Below, piece by piece: positions 45,140 through 55,884 of a DNA stretch of 64,000 bases. Location of the stretch: the NCBI RefSeq assembly GCF_020283565.1, contig NC_060061.1, positions 27,379,362 through 27,443,361 of the forward strand, in the 5' to 3' direction. Position 1 is the first letter of the stretch, and each line of letters opens with the position of its first letter. The notes below the pieces were generated by a model. The model worked only from the letters and a program-made list of their open reading frames with translations, had not been told where the DNA came from and did not search any database. Source of the DNA: Trifolium pratense (lineage: Eukaryota > Streptophyta > Magnoliopsida > Fabales > Fabaceae). The position numbers and the translations under genes were made by a program.

Positions 45140-46764
45140 TCAATGTCTTCTTCCTTCTACTTTGCGAATTTTCTTCCTATGCTTTGAAGCACTGCTGTCT
45201 ATGTTCAGATTTATCTTTGGTGGGTTGGTAAAACTGAATGAAGTAGCAACAGCCTGCATAAGTACAGTAAATTGTAATGTCATCACATTGTAATTAATTG
45301 TAGTCGATATATCATACAATGCTAAACTTTAACTTTTATCTACCGGTAATTTCTCAATGGTGGCGTGGTAGGAAACAGTTATTGCAAAAGCCAGAATAAT
45401 ATTAATGTACACAAGAGTGCACAAAAATTTTAATAACAAAACTCATGGAGGCTGCTTGAGACATTAAATTTTTTAACAATGAGCGAAGATAGCAAAGAGG
45501 AGAGAGAATTATGCATGGTAGCTTAGAAAAAGAGAGTTTTACTAAATTTCATACAAGATGTTGAATAAGGAAGACATGAATGGATCTGATTTATGAGAAA
45601 GAAAGAGAAGAGAATAGTGGAGTGGGCAACAAAGGGTATTATTAATAACTAGTCACCACTCTTTTTGTGTTTATCTTCTATCCTAGAAATCATAATTTTA
45701 TCAATGTAACTAAAATCGTGACTAACATACAATGAAGTCTTTAATAAGGAATTCAAACACCAAATATCCTTTACAATCTTTACTCATTTTTGTTTCAGTA
45801 ATTTATTTTTATCTATAAAAATTAATTGCTCAATCGTTACAGTCTGCCCCTATTCTGAAGTTTGATATTAAAATGAAAGGAATTAGGAGTCCAAGAGGCA
45901 GTTGATTTATTTCAGGTTTGGTATATATGTGTTTGTACACACAACTTCAGATCCAGATCAATTTAGATTTGTAGCTGTCAATTTGGCAGACACGAATATT
46001 CATACAGTTCAGAAAATTTGAAAACCACCATAATATACAATGTGGTGAGTAAGTGGTACCTGTAAATCAAGCCGGTGAACATTGAATATTTCCTTCATAG
46101 AATGTGCATTATATGCCAATATATATGACCTATAAGCCTCTTTAGCCATACTGTTCAAATGATAAATGCTGGCCACCATCTTCTCCTATAAAATCCAGAT
46201 GATACTGTGTAAGATAAATTGCAATTGGTTCTGTATTAAATAATTTTTTAATTAGCACTCGAGGAAGAAGAAATATACCAGCTGAGATTGTACATTTGAA
46301 AGCTTTTTATCATCAAATAAATAGTTTTTCACAGGAATCTTTGCTGCCTGAAGTTAAGCAAAAAGTAGATCAAAATAATTCAGGATAATATAAGAATAAC
46401 TTTTCAACCAATATAATATTATATTTTTATTTCAGCACCTAATTTTATACACTTCTAAAGGGACCAAAATTAATGTCTCCACCTTTACAATATAAGCATG
46501 ACATGACACACTCGAGGTTTCCTCAAGTAACCTAATACTGTAACTTTTAAGGTAAAGCTAGTGCATACATTAGAAGCCTCTCGTTAACTATGTAGCTTCC
46601 TCTATAAAGGGAATAGAATCTAACCTTCAAATAGCGAAGAAATTCCATTTCTTCAGGAATCAGGAAAAGTAAAGCATTTCCTTTTCCACCTTCCCCACGA
46701 GCTGTTCTACCAACTCTGTGGATATATTCCTGGAAGCCGTAAAATAATGTTATAATGTGTATCA

Positions 46765-46816
<52 letters not shown>

Positions 46817-49800
46817 CAAGATCGTGACCATCATTAAAAAATAAGAAGCACCTTTGGTTCATCAGGTGGATCATACTGCACAATCCAGTCCTACAAAGCA
46901 GAAAGGGAGAAAAAGTGTTAAACCTTCTGAATGTCCTTTAATGATGTCAAATTAAAGGAACATAGTTGTAGCAAAAATAAAATAGTTGACAATTGTAATA
47001 TGAACCAAATTAAATAGATCAAATCTAGCTATTTGGAATCCAGGGTTCTCAACTTAGTTGATGTGCTTTTCCTGTATGTTCAAAATTATGTACTATTTGG
47101 TTTCTCGTAGTAGGTTATTATTGTTGGGATTAGGCCTTCAATTATGAAAGTATACGGGAAGATAGAAGAGGTAAGAAAAGGTCCACGGAACCAATTGGGC
47201 ACAAAACTGTTACTTAAAGATAGTTAGGGGCTACCACCCATAGCTACTGGTAGCTAGGGGTCACTGAAATGAGCCTATATGCAGAGTAACAGGTGAACAT
47301 AAGGAGCAGGAAAGTGAGCATAAGGAGTATCTAGTTGTAATCGCAGAGTGGGTAAGAGTTACTCTGCTTTACTCATTCAATCCCTCACCAAATCAGGGTT
47401 CCGATCGACCCAGGTCTAGTGAAAGTTACAGCAAAAATTATGTTAATTTTTTTTTCATCCAAATTTCTGATCAAAAACCTTATCTTTGATGTTTACTAGG
47501 TACCGCTATTAGTTTTGTACACTGACATTTACCACTGGATTTCATGTCCAACAGTCACCCAGTCACCTAGTGTTGTTTTTTCTAAAAACATTGTTGTTGT
47601 TGGTGTTTTAAAAAGGAAGATTGTATTGAAGCATGTTTGAACTTAAGAGATTTGTGTGAAAACCTCAAGAGTCTGACACAACTGAATCACATTGCGGATC
47701 AGAAATATATTCATGTTACTAAATAAGAAAATATAATATACCACATCAGGAATGTCAAGTCCACGAGCAGCAACATCAGTACAGAGCAAGATCCCCTTTT
47801 CTGCTTTGCAGAAGTTGAAGAAGGTAGTTGTCCGGGCATGCTGCTTTTGTTTTCCATGAATATTTAAACAGTCTAATCCAATGAACTTAAGGAGATCGGC
47901 ATGGAATTTGACAGAGTTGCACGAAGAGAAAAAAACCATCACTTTTTTGGATTGAAATCTCTTCAAGAATGAATATAGAACAACTAAACGCTTGGCACAG
48001 GGAACAACAACATAGCCCTGCTCCAATCCTTCAACTGTGACCTACAACAACAAAGAACGTGTCAGATACTGTGATAAAGCTACAAACAAAACCACAAAGG
48101 TCGTGATAGAAGTGGCGAGGCATCACCTTTTTTCTCCCATCATCTACATCAACATAGACAGGAGGTGTCTGAAAAGACAAGCGGGCGAGATCCTCAACCT
48201 GTAATTGAACACGAAAATATTTGAAAATAACAGAGAATAAGTTAGCTACATGCTTGCATTTCCCAGATTTCAGACTTTCAAATTTAAAATGCATTATCAA
48301 GCATAAATTCAAGCAAAAATAAAGATTCACAAGACAATTTAAAATTAAATGAAGTTAACAAAACTGAAACAGATTTCCTTTAGGGAAGGTGTGTGATGTA
48401 AGATAGAAAAATTAACAACAAACCTTCTTTGTTTGTGTGGCCGAAAACAAAGCTGTTTGCCTTTTCTGTAAAATGATAAGCAGATAATTAGCTATGCTCA
48501 TAAAAATTATGTAAAACCAAAACCTATATATAAAAAGATACATTTAATATACATTTCAGGAAAACATGGGAAAAAATATATGATGGGTATCAAAGTTAGC
48601 AACTACATCCCAGCCTAAAATACTTGACAGTGACACCAAACCTTAAAACATACTCTTCAGAAAATTAGCAATAAATATTGATTTTCAGACAATATATCTA
48701 CCTACTAGAAGAGAATACACTGTTTTTTGTCAAACAAAAGACCAGTATTTTTAGAACGTTACAAGTTTGACCGAAAGTAACTGCTGATATTCAAAATCAA
48801 TAAACTCACTAGCCAGTATTAAGACAGATGAAAGTAGTTAATCATCAAAGTTAGTGGTGCAGATTGGCCAATACAAAAAACACTACCATAAATTGAAAAC
48901 TCTTTTCAAAATGAAAAAATTACATTACTTAATGCTTGCATAGATAACAAAATAATCATAAATTGGCCAGAAAGACTCGTACATAATACAAACCTTCTTT
49001 CTGATAAAAAAAAAATCACATCCTAATATCATTTATTCATTCCAAATTTTTGAAAACATAGTCTGTTTGGTTGCATAATAAACTTCCATTCATTTTTGTC
49101 TACAGTGCAAAAGACACTGGAAACTATCATTCAACAATCTGTATACTGCAAGCTCATTAATTTTCCAATGTACTCCCCCACTATTTTTATACATATAATA
49201 GGTCAAATATTTTTCATAGGGTTGTACAAGATGGAATATCATGACTTCATTAAACTCCAACAATTCCAATACCTTTGGAAGTATATTAATGATCTGCTTC
49301 ATTTCCTCCTCAAAGTTTGCTTCCAATATCCTGTCTGCTTCATCAATAATGAGACACTGTCCAATTATGCAAGAGCTCGGAGTAAGAATCACAACCAGAA
49401 TATAAATTTGTATATGCATGGATGCATCTAGTGATATTCTATCTGGATACGAGATATCTAAAAGCAATAAATTGAAGTACAATCTAAAGTAGGAAACGAG
49501 AAAATCTAATGGTGATTGAAATAAAAACTAACATCAATGGGAATACCCCTTAGAACCAGAGAATAACTTCTCTATTCTCCTCAATAAAAGAAGCAGCAGA
49601 AACAAATAGTATGTATACAAAATGAAACAGTAAATGAAACAAGATCAATGATTTCTTCAAGGAGTTTCTCATTATTGTTCGTATTCTCACATGATCAAAC
49701 CACCTTCAGTTAGCTTCAGCTATAAAATAAAAAATGAGGAGTGCTAGCAACACACTCTTTAACAAACACACTCTAACACACTCTCTTCTATTGGTTAAAA

Positions 49801-51436
49801 TTTATATGGGTCCCATAAAAGTTATATGGGTCCACATTTTTTTATGGGACCCGTGTGAATTTCAACCAATAAAAGAGAGTGTGTTGGAATGTGTTTGTTA
49901 AAGAGTGTGTTGCTAGCATTATTCATAAAAAATATACAAAAAACAGACATGCAGAGGCAGCACCTCATGTATTACAATTTACAAGAGAGACACTCCCGCC
50001 CCTCATATTCTTTCTAATTATTTAGCAGTGCTGTTAAATAGTGTCTACTGTCTATAGCACTCTTGCATAGAGGAATTTGAACAAAACACTATTGTTTCGC
50101 GACACACTATTTAGTACAAAAAGTTGTCAAAGTGTGGCGCTACAACAAAACACTAATTTCTATGATCTGCAGTTGACAACATTGCTATTTGGTGACTAAT
50201 TATTCTTAGGAATTAGCCCCCTCAAACAAGAAATGTTTGTATGTCCCAAAGCCAAACTGATGGCAGGAGAAGACAAATAATTTGACTTAACAATAATATA
50301 CATCACAAACTCTCCAATAACTTAACTATGCAAAAACCATGAACAACAAATATCAAATTGTTTGTCACTTAAGAGTAAAAAAAATCCATAAGTTACCTTC
50401 AAGTTTTTATATATGAATCCTTTTGTATTCTGAAGGTGATCGAGAAGACGACCAGGCGTTGCAACCAACAGATTTACCCCTTTAACAATGCGCTCAGCTT
50501 CTCCCTTTCTACCAGAACCCCCAATAACTAATCCAAGAGTTTGCGAATGATACTTCAGTAGTTCCTTTGCCACAGCATGTGTCTGAATAATCAAGTCAAC
50601 AAATCAGTAATTAAGCACAACCAAATAAATAAACATCAAAACAAGGAAACAAACATGTATACCTGAATGGCAAGCTCTCTAGTTGGACAAATAACAACAA
50701 CACCCGTTCCGTTACGAGGAGTGAACTGAACATTGTACAACAATTCCACAGCTGGAATTAAAAATGCAAGTGTTTTACCAGCACCTGTCCTTGCAGCACC
50801 AAGAACATCCTTTCCCATCAAAAGTGGCGGAATTGCTTTCGCTTGAATCTGCATTTCACCATTCATTGATTGATTCAATCAACTAAATTATAATATCCAT
50901 GTTATTACTGCCTATGTTCATTCATTGATTCAATCAACTAAATTATAATCTCCATGTTATTATTACTACCTATACAATTAACCAATTAATAAAAAATAAA
51001 ACCTTAAAAGCTAAGAATTATTATTGATAAAATTAAAATAAAAAAAATTAGCAAAATGTGTTACCTGAGTCATACGATTAAAACCCATATCATTTATAGA
51101 CTTAGAAGTAGGTTGAGATAACCCTAGAGACGAAAAAGACTCTTTGCTCATTATTCCAGAAGACACAATGGTCTCCGCTTTTTTGTCTTCATCTTCTTCG
51201 CCGTCATCACCGTCTCTTTCTTCTTCTTCTTCTTCTCCTTGTTGTGGTTCATGATTCTTCTCCTCCTCTTCTTCTTCTTCTTCTTCTTCAGATTCTGCGT
51301 TTTCAATGTTCTCCTCCTCTTGTTGTTTTTCAACTTCTTGTTTACGAGATCTTTTCCTCTTGCGAAGCTTCTTCTTCTTATGACTGTGGTCCTCGTGTTC
51401 CGGTGAGATGTGGTGGTCGTGCTCTGATTCCGCCAT
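45140..51436 (-). CDS. RH51: DEAD-box RNA helicase, DDX18/Has1 type (12 exons)
   Basis: Exons (minus): 51436-51065, 50848-50663, 50582-50397, 49356-49273, 48465-48424, 48198-48127, 48041-47742, 46890-46852, 46729-46625, 46347-46279, 46185-46060 and 45253-45140. The sum is 564 codons plus TGA; all 11 introns are GT-AG and phase 0. The nucleolar Has1/DDX18 group remodels pre-rRNA during ribosome assembly. Residues 1-90 are Lys/Glu-rich and acidic. Then come the Q-motif region (F-S-S-L-G-L...Q-I-Q-A-K), A-A-R-T-G-A-G-K-T (142-150), P-T-R-E-L-A (179-184), T-P-G-R (228-231), D-E-A-D (253-256), S-A-T (284-286) and H-R-V-G-R-T-A-R (431-438). Every helicase motif is intact. The C-terminus stops at K-V-E-G-R-R-H; the next codons would continue F-G-D-S-N, similar to the longer tail of relatives, so the TGA may be a recent shortening. 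The assignment to RH51 rather than its paralogue RH27 is by similarity only. Confidence 0.95.
46768..46814. repeat. (TA)n microsatellite in helicase intron
   Basis: About 47 bp of TA repeat lies in the short intron between exons 8 and 9 (46730-46851), making up roughly 40 percent of that intron. Confidence 0.95.
49736..49924. mobile_element. Mutator-type MITE (189 bp) in helicase intron 3
   Basis: The arms of about 75 bp begin GAGGAGTGCTAGCAACACAC and, inverted from the right, GAATAATGCTAGCAACACAC. Both continue TCTTTAACAAACACA and TATTGGTT. A perfect 9-bp repeat, ATAAAAAAT, flanks it (49727-49735 and 49925-49933). It is non-coding and lies between exons 3 and 4. Confidence 0.88.
50864..50965. 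repeat. Tandem duplication in helicase intron 1
   Basis: CATTGATT(GA)TTCAATCAAC followed by TAAATTATAATATCCATGTT occurs twice within 50864-50965 with a period of about 54 bp. Confidence 0.8.
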
Positions 51437-51832
51437 GACTGGTGCTGCTTTTGGTTTCTTCTAGAATTTGCTAAACAACGAAACGAAACGAAACGAAACG
51501 AAACTGCCGGCAGTGCTCAACAGTATAGCATTTAGCCGCGCTGTGTTGTTAAACCCTAATACTGACTGACCTAGTTTCGCATGTTTATTTATCAGTTCAT
51601 CTATTAATTAATTAAATTAAATATTTTTTTTATTTTCTTACAGATTACTATTTATTTATCTATTAAAATAATTTATTTTCAAAATTATTATTTACTAATA
51701 AACAATTAAACAGTTAAAGATATCCGTAATCAAAATTATGTATTGGCAAACGTGCAATGGTCAATGAAGTGTCCAACTTGTGGTGATTGAGTAAGAAAAG
51801 CATGAACCAAATTATGACAGGCTAACCGTAAG
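51437..51832 (-). promoter_or_regulatory. Helicase upstream region with (GAAAC)n repeat
   Basis: Between the helicase ATG and the LINE lie only about 400 bp. A five-base repeat, CGAAA (51479-51504, five copies), sits about 45 bp upstream of the ATG, probably in the 5' UTR. No clear TATA box was picked out. The phrase AAACCCTAA at 51551-51559 (plus strand) matches the telo-box common in promoters of plant ribosome-biogenesis genes, in keeping with the helicase's role. Confidence 0.6.
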
Positions 51833-51843
51833 AAAAAGATGAT

Positions 51844-52917
51844 CTTCGCATGAACCAAATTAGGGAGGGTGTTGATGAGTCAGGGGGCAGGTGGTTTGGG
51901 GAGCATGTGGTTCGGAGGGTTGGGGATGGCTCTGATACTCTTTTTTGGACAGATCCTTGGTTGGATGAGACTCCTTTGTGTGAGCGATTTGGTCATCTGT
52001 ATATCTTGTCAGAGACTAAGTCGTTTACGGTGGCCGAGATGTTCACTTTAGGTTGGGGGTTAGATGGGGCAGCGTGGGTGTGGTGGAGGCAGTTGAGGGC
52101 GTGGGAGGAGGAGATGCTGGGGGAGTGTCAGACTTTACTTTCTAACATTTCATTGCAGGCACATATTACAGATAGGTGGCAGTGGCAACCAGATCCTGAT
52201 ACAGGTTACACTGTCCGGGGAGCTTATGAGCTTTTGACTACTCTTGATTCGGTCACTATGGATGATGCGAAGCACCTCATTTGGCATTCTCAGGTTCCAT
52301 TGAAGGTTTCCATATTTGCATGCGATTATTGCGGGACAAGTTGCCTACAAAGTCCAACCTGATTTCTCGAGGCATTTTATCTTATGCAACACATTTATGC
52401 ATTTCTGGATGTGGGGAGGCAGAGTCAGCTTATCACTTATTCATCTATTGTAGCTGTTTTGGTTCTCTTTGGGCTTTAGTGTGCACTTGGATTGGCATTC
52501 CATCGACGAGTTCTACTACTATCCGGGATCATTTCGTTCAGTTCACTTATTTAGCTGGTGGATCTCGAGCGCGTCGGTCTTTTCTGCAACTTATTTGGCT
52601 CGCTAGCGTGTGAGTTATTTGGACAGAAAGAAATCACAGATTGTTTACAGGCTCAACCAGTACTCTTATTCAGTTATTGGACAAGATCAAGCCTTTTTCC
52701 TATAGGTGGTTGAAGACAACGAGTGTTACTCTAGTTTCAAACTACCATAGTTGGTGGTTTAGTCCTTTGTTATGTTTGAGCCTTGTATGATTTAGATTGT
52801 TGTATTTCTTTCTTGGTCCCATTGTAGACTTTGATAGTCTATCTTGGCACACCTTGTGCTGAGTAGGCTGTTTTTTCAGTTAATATATATCTCATTTTAG
52901 CTTTTTCAAAAAAAAAA
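51844..52917 (+). mobile_element. 5'-truncated LINE (L1-type) fragment
   Basis: Two broken frames encode the region C-terminal to RT: G-R-W-F...V-G-D-G-S-D-T-L-F-W and W-Q-W-Q-P-D-P-D-T-G-Y-T-V, then P-T-K-S-N-L...C and the zinc-binding zf-RVT domain. A -1 frameshift near 52322 and a TGA at 52612-52614 (where relatives have Trp) break the frame. The fragment ends in an A-run at 52907-52917. AAAAAGATGAT occurs at 51833-51843 and at 52963-52973; if this is the target duplication, about 45 bp of read-through sequence follows the A-run. The RT catalytic domain is missing. Confidence 0.85.
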
Positions 52918-53332
52918 CTACTTTACTTTAAATAAAATGCAGAAAGGCAAAAGTTTAGAAATAAAAAGATGATATTTGAATGTAACTACTCTACTTTATT
53001 TTATGTGTAGCGAATTTGAATTGTGTTAAGTTGTTTTTGTAATAAAAATAAATTTAAATGTATATTAGTCTTCATATTTTCATAAAAGTAAAATTTAGAC
53101 CCCTTATTAAAAAAATGATTTTTTTGGGCTTAATTTTTTTTTTCAAAAAATTAGTCATTTTTTAATTATTGGCATTTCAATTTTTGAAATAGCAAAATTT
53201 GTTACACAGATTTTTAAAGCCAAAAAGATTCGGTGTGACTTATTAAACATATTAGTGTAATTTATAATTTTTTGTGTTAGATAATTATGAAATTTAAAAT
53301 ATTAAAATGTTAATTTTTATACTCACTTTTTA

Positions 53333-53361
53333 ACCCGTGTTGGCACGGGTCCAGATACTAG
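53333..53361 (+). mobile_element. Helitron 3' terminus (5' end not located)
   Basis: Hairpin ACCCGTG-TTGG-CACGGGT (53333-53350) is followed by CCAGATA and CTAG (53358-53361), with T next. This matches the 3' ends of the Helitrons at 59860-61097 and 31797-32572 in layout. The element extends left into AT-rich DNA; the start could not be identified. Confidence 0.65.
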
Positions 53362-54606
53362 TTATTTCGAAATCAGCAGCGCTATATCACACGAAAATTA
53401 TTTCAACAAAAACAGCGAATCATGCTTGTTGCCCGTGTTTTCCCTTTGTTTATGGGACAATATTTAATTAATCCTATTTTTTATAATTAATGCCATCACT
53501 TTGTTTAGTGACTTGATTCGGTCACCGCTTAATTTTCCAATGCCTATTTTTGTGCCATCTTTACTACTACCACCATTTGATCACTGTTTAATCTACTCCA
53601 ATCAAACAACCACTCTATCATAATCAGGGATGTGAATTTCCTGAAACTATTCCACATTGTCTCAGATTTCAAAACTTAACAAACAAAAATTATGAAAGTG
53701 GTGCCAAAGACATGAATTTCAGGGAGGGTGGAATTGTGGAAGAGAAAGAGAAAATAGAAGGGAAGGTGATTTGAGTGTGATATCCATATATTCTAGTATT
53801 TTTCTGCATAAAAAAAAAACGAAGAACAAAAAAAACTATAATTAACGCGTGAAATTGCCTTTTCGTGGGTTTCGTGGATATGATGTTCGTATAATTAAGC
53901 ATTATGAAGTATTAAGAAATGTAATTAATGCAGTGTGAAAAAGAGAAATTAAGAGTTCGTTTACAAAATAGTCATTCATTTAATTTATGATTAGGCAAAA
54001 ATAAATTGAAGAATTGAAAAAAAAAGAAAGTAATAAATAGTTAAGAGTATAATATAAAAAATATCATTAAATGCTTCATTGGTAATGTAATTGACTTATA
54101 ATTTTGCACAATTTTTTTTCTCAAAGTGACACATAATTTGGTACGGAATGGGTAATTTTGCAAGATTCAAAGCCAAATAAAATTCAAGTCTCTGCCGAGA
54201 GGAAGAAAATACTAAGGGGGTGTATTGAATTTGGATTTAAAAGACTATTTTGGCAAAAAAAAATCTTTAAGATTTTAAAATACTTTGTGAGATTGTGTTG
54301 ATTTTGTGAGATTTTTAAAAAAAAAAAATTAAAAGACTTTTTACGATCAAGATTCTTAACACAAGAATCTGTGAGATTTGTGACACAAACTTTTGAGATT
54401 TCAAAGTACTTTAATGACTCAATAAATTCGATATAATTTCTTTAAAAATAAATAATGAATCAATCAATAATCAATGAAAATGAATAGTAATTCCTTAAAA
54501 AAATCAACAAAACAATTGAATTATTTTTTTGGTTGATAAACAATTGAATTTTTTTTGTGAAACAATTGAAAATTTTAATAGTTAAAAAAATAATATGAAT
54601 CAATCA
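53362..54606. other. Intergenic DNA left of the decayed copia element
   Basis: AT-rich with no gene. A MITE-like left end GGGGGTGTATTGAATTTGG starts near 54216, with loosely mirrored sequence to about 54440, too diverged to define. Confidence 0.45.
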
Positions 54607-54611
54607 TATCA

Positions 54612-55884
54612 TGTTGGAACAAAGAGCACAATATTATGTGAATTGAAAATAAAATATTGAGTCCCACATCGGGTACTATAACATATTAGTATGTATTATA
54701 TACTAATGTCTATTTTGAGAATAAAAATAATTAAAGTAGACTTATGTTGTCAATAAGAGTAGTAGATATTTAGAGCATGTGTTGCTTAATATTCGGCCAC
54801 ATCACCTTTTACTGAGTCATGAGCATGATCTCAATCTTATAGGAAACTAGTGGGTGGCAGTTTTACTTCCTATTATTAAGGACGTGTTATCATTAAAGAA
54901 GCAAATGTTATTTTTTTTTAATAACAAAAGTGTGAAATCTTTATGAAAAAAAAACATGATAGAAGGGTTAAGCCTAATTCATAATTAGTAAGGAGTAAGT
55001 CTTATGACGGCAGCAACAATGAACTCCACGTTCCCAAAATCACCAAAATATGCAAATCCTTTTTCTACTTCAAGCTTCACGTGATATCAAGGGGGAGGCC
55101 TTCATTGTCTTGAAAAGGACTTGCTTATAGAAACCTTCTCTCAGGTTAGTTAATCTCATGTTAAAGTCATGGTTGGTGGTGATGTAAGTATCTTCATGAG
55201 TAACTTGTTTGGTACTTTCTCTCAATGCTCAATTGTTTTAATGATTCGACTGATCTAGGTTATACTACACACATATTATTGTTACAAAAATCTAGTTGCA
55301 GTGAGTTTGTTTTGATTAACACAAAACATTTTTAAAGTGAAAGTATCATTTAAAGTTAGAATGAATAAACCAGACTCATTACATGATTTTTTTCTTGGTT
55401 ATTCACACTATAAAGATTTATGTTAGACCGAATGTTTAGAATATATTGTTGTGTATTCTATGTGATATGAGATACTAATATTAATATTAGTATTATTATT
55501 ATGTTATAAGAGTGATCATAGTATCACAGTTCCTTCAAATTTAAGAATGGTCATTGCACCATATTCCCTTTGATTTGAATGGTCTTAGTACCATATTAGA
55601 ATGGTCATAGCACCATATTAGAATGGACTTAAAACCATAGCGCAATGGTTTTTAGTACTATATTTGAGGGTGTAATTCTTGCCCGATATCTACAGTGCAG
55701 TATTTATCGGTAGAGAACTGAGCTGTTTTATCCTAGAGACTTCGTGGTTGATCGTCTGCCTTGCACAATTTTGGGCAGTGCCGCGAAACGTCTTAAAGAA
55801 AGCGTATTCACCCGCGACTCAGTCCAGTAATCTCTTCGGTGGCTGAAAAATTATTTTTAACGATTTTGAACCTCGGAAACAACA
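54612..55884 (+). repeat. 5' LTR of the decayed copia element (1273 bp)
   Basis: It starts TGTTGGAACAAAGAGC and ends GGAAACAACA, with inverted TGTTG/CAACA termini. It is nearly identical to the right LTR apart from a few substitutions and a 6-base difference near 55711. Confidence 0.92.

Noticed and set aside
44966..45187. 73-codon open frame between protease and helicase
   Set aside because: It overlaps the final helicase exon on the opposite strand and has no recognisable domain.
51151..51438. Extra open frames on both strands over helicase exon 1
   Set aside because: They are shadow frames of the acidic Glu/Lys-rich coding sequence.
51833..52973. AAAAAGATGAT pair as firm LINE target duplication
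   Set aside because: The right copy lies 45 bp after the A-run, and an A-rich 11-mer in this AT-rich DNA could recur by chance, so it is only mentioned as possible.
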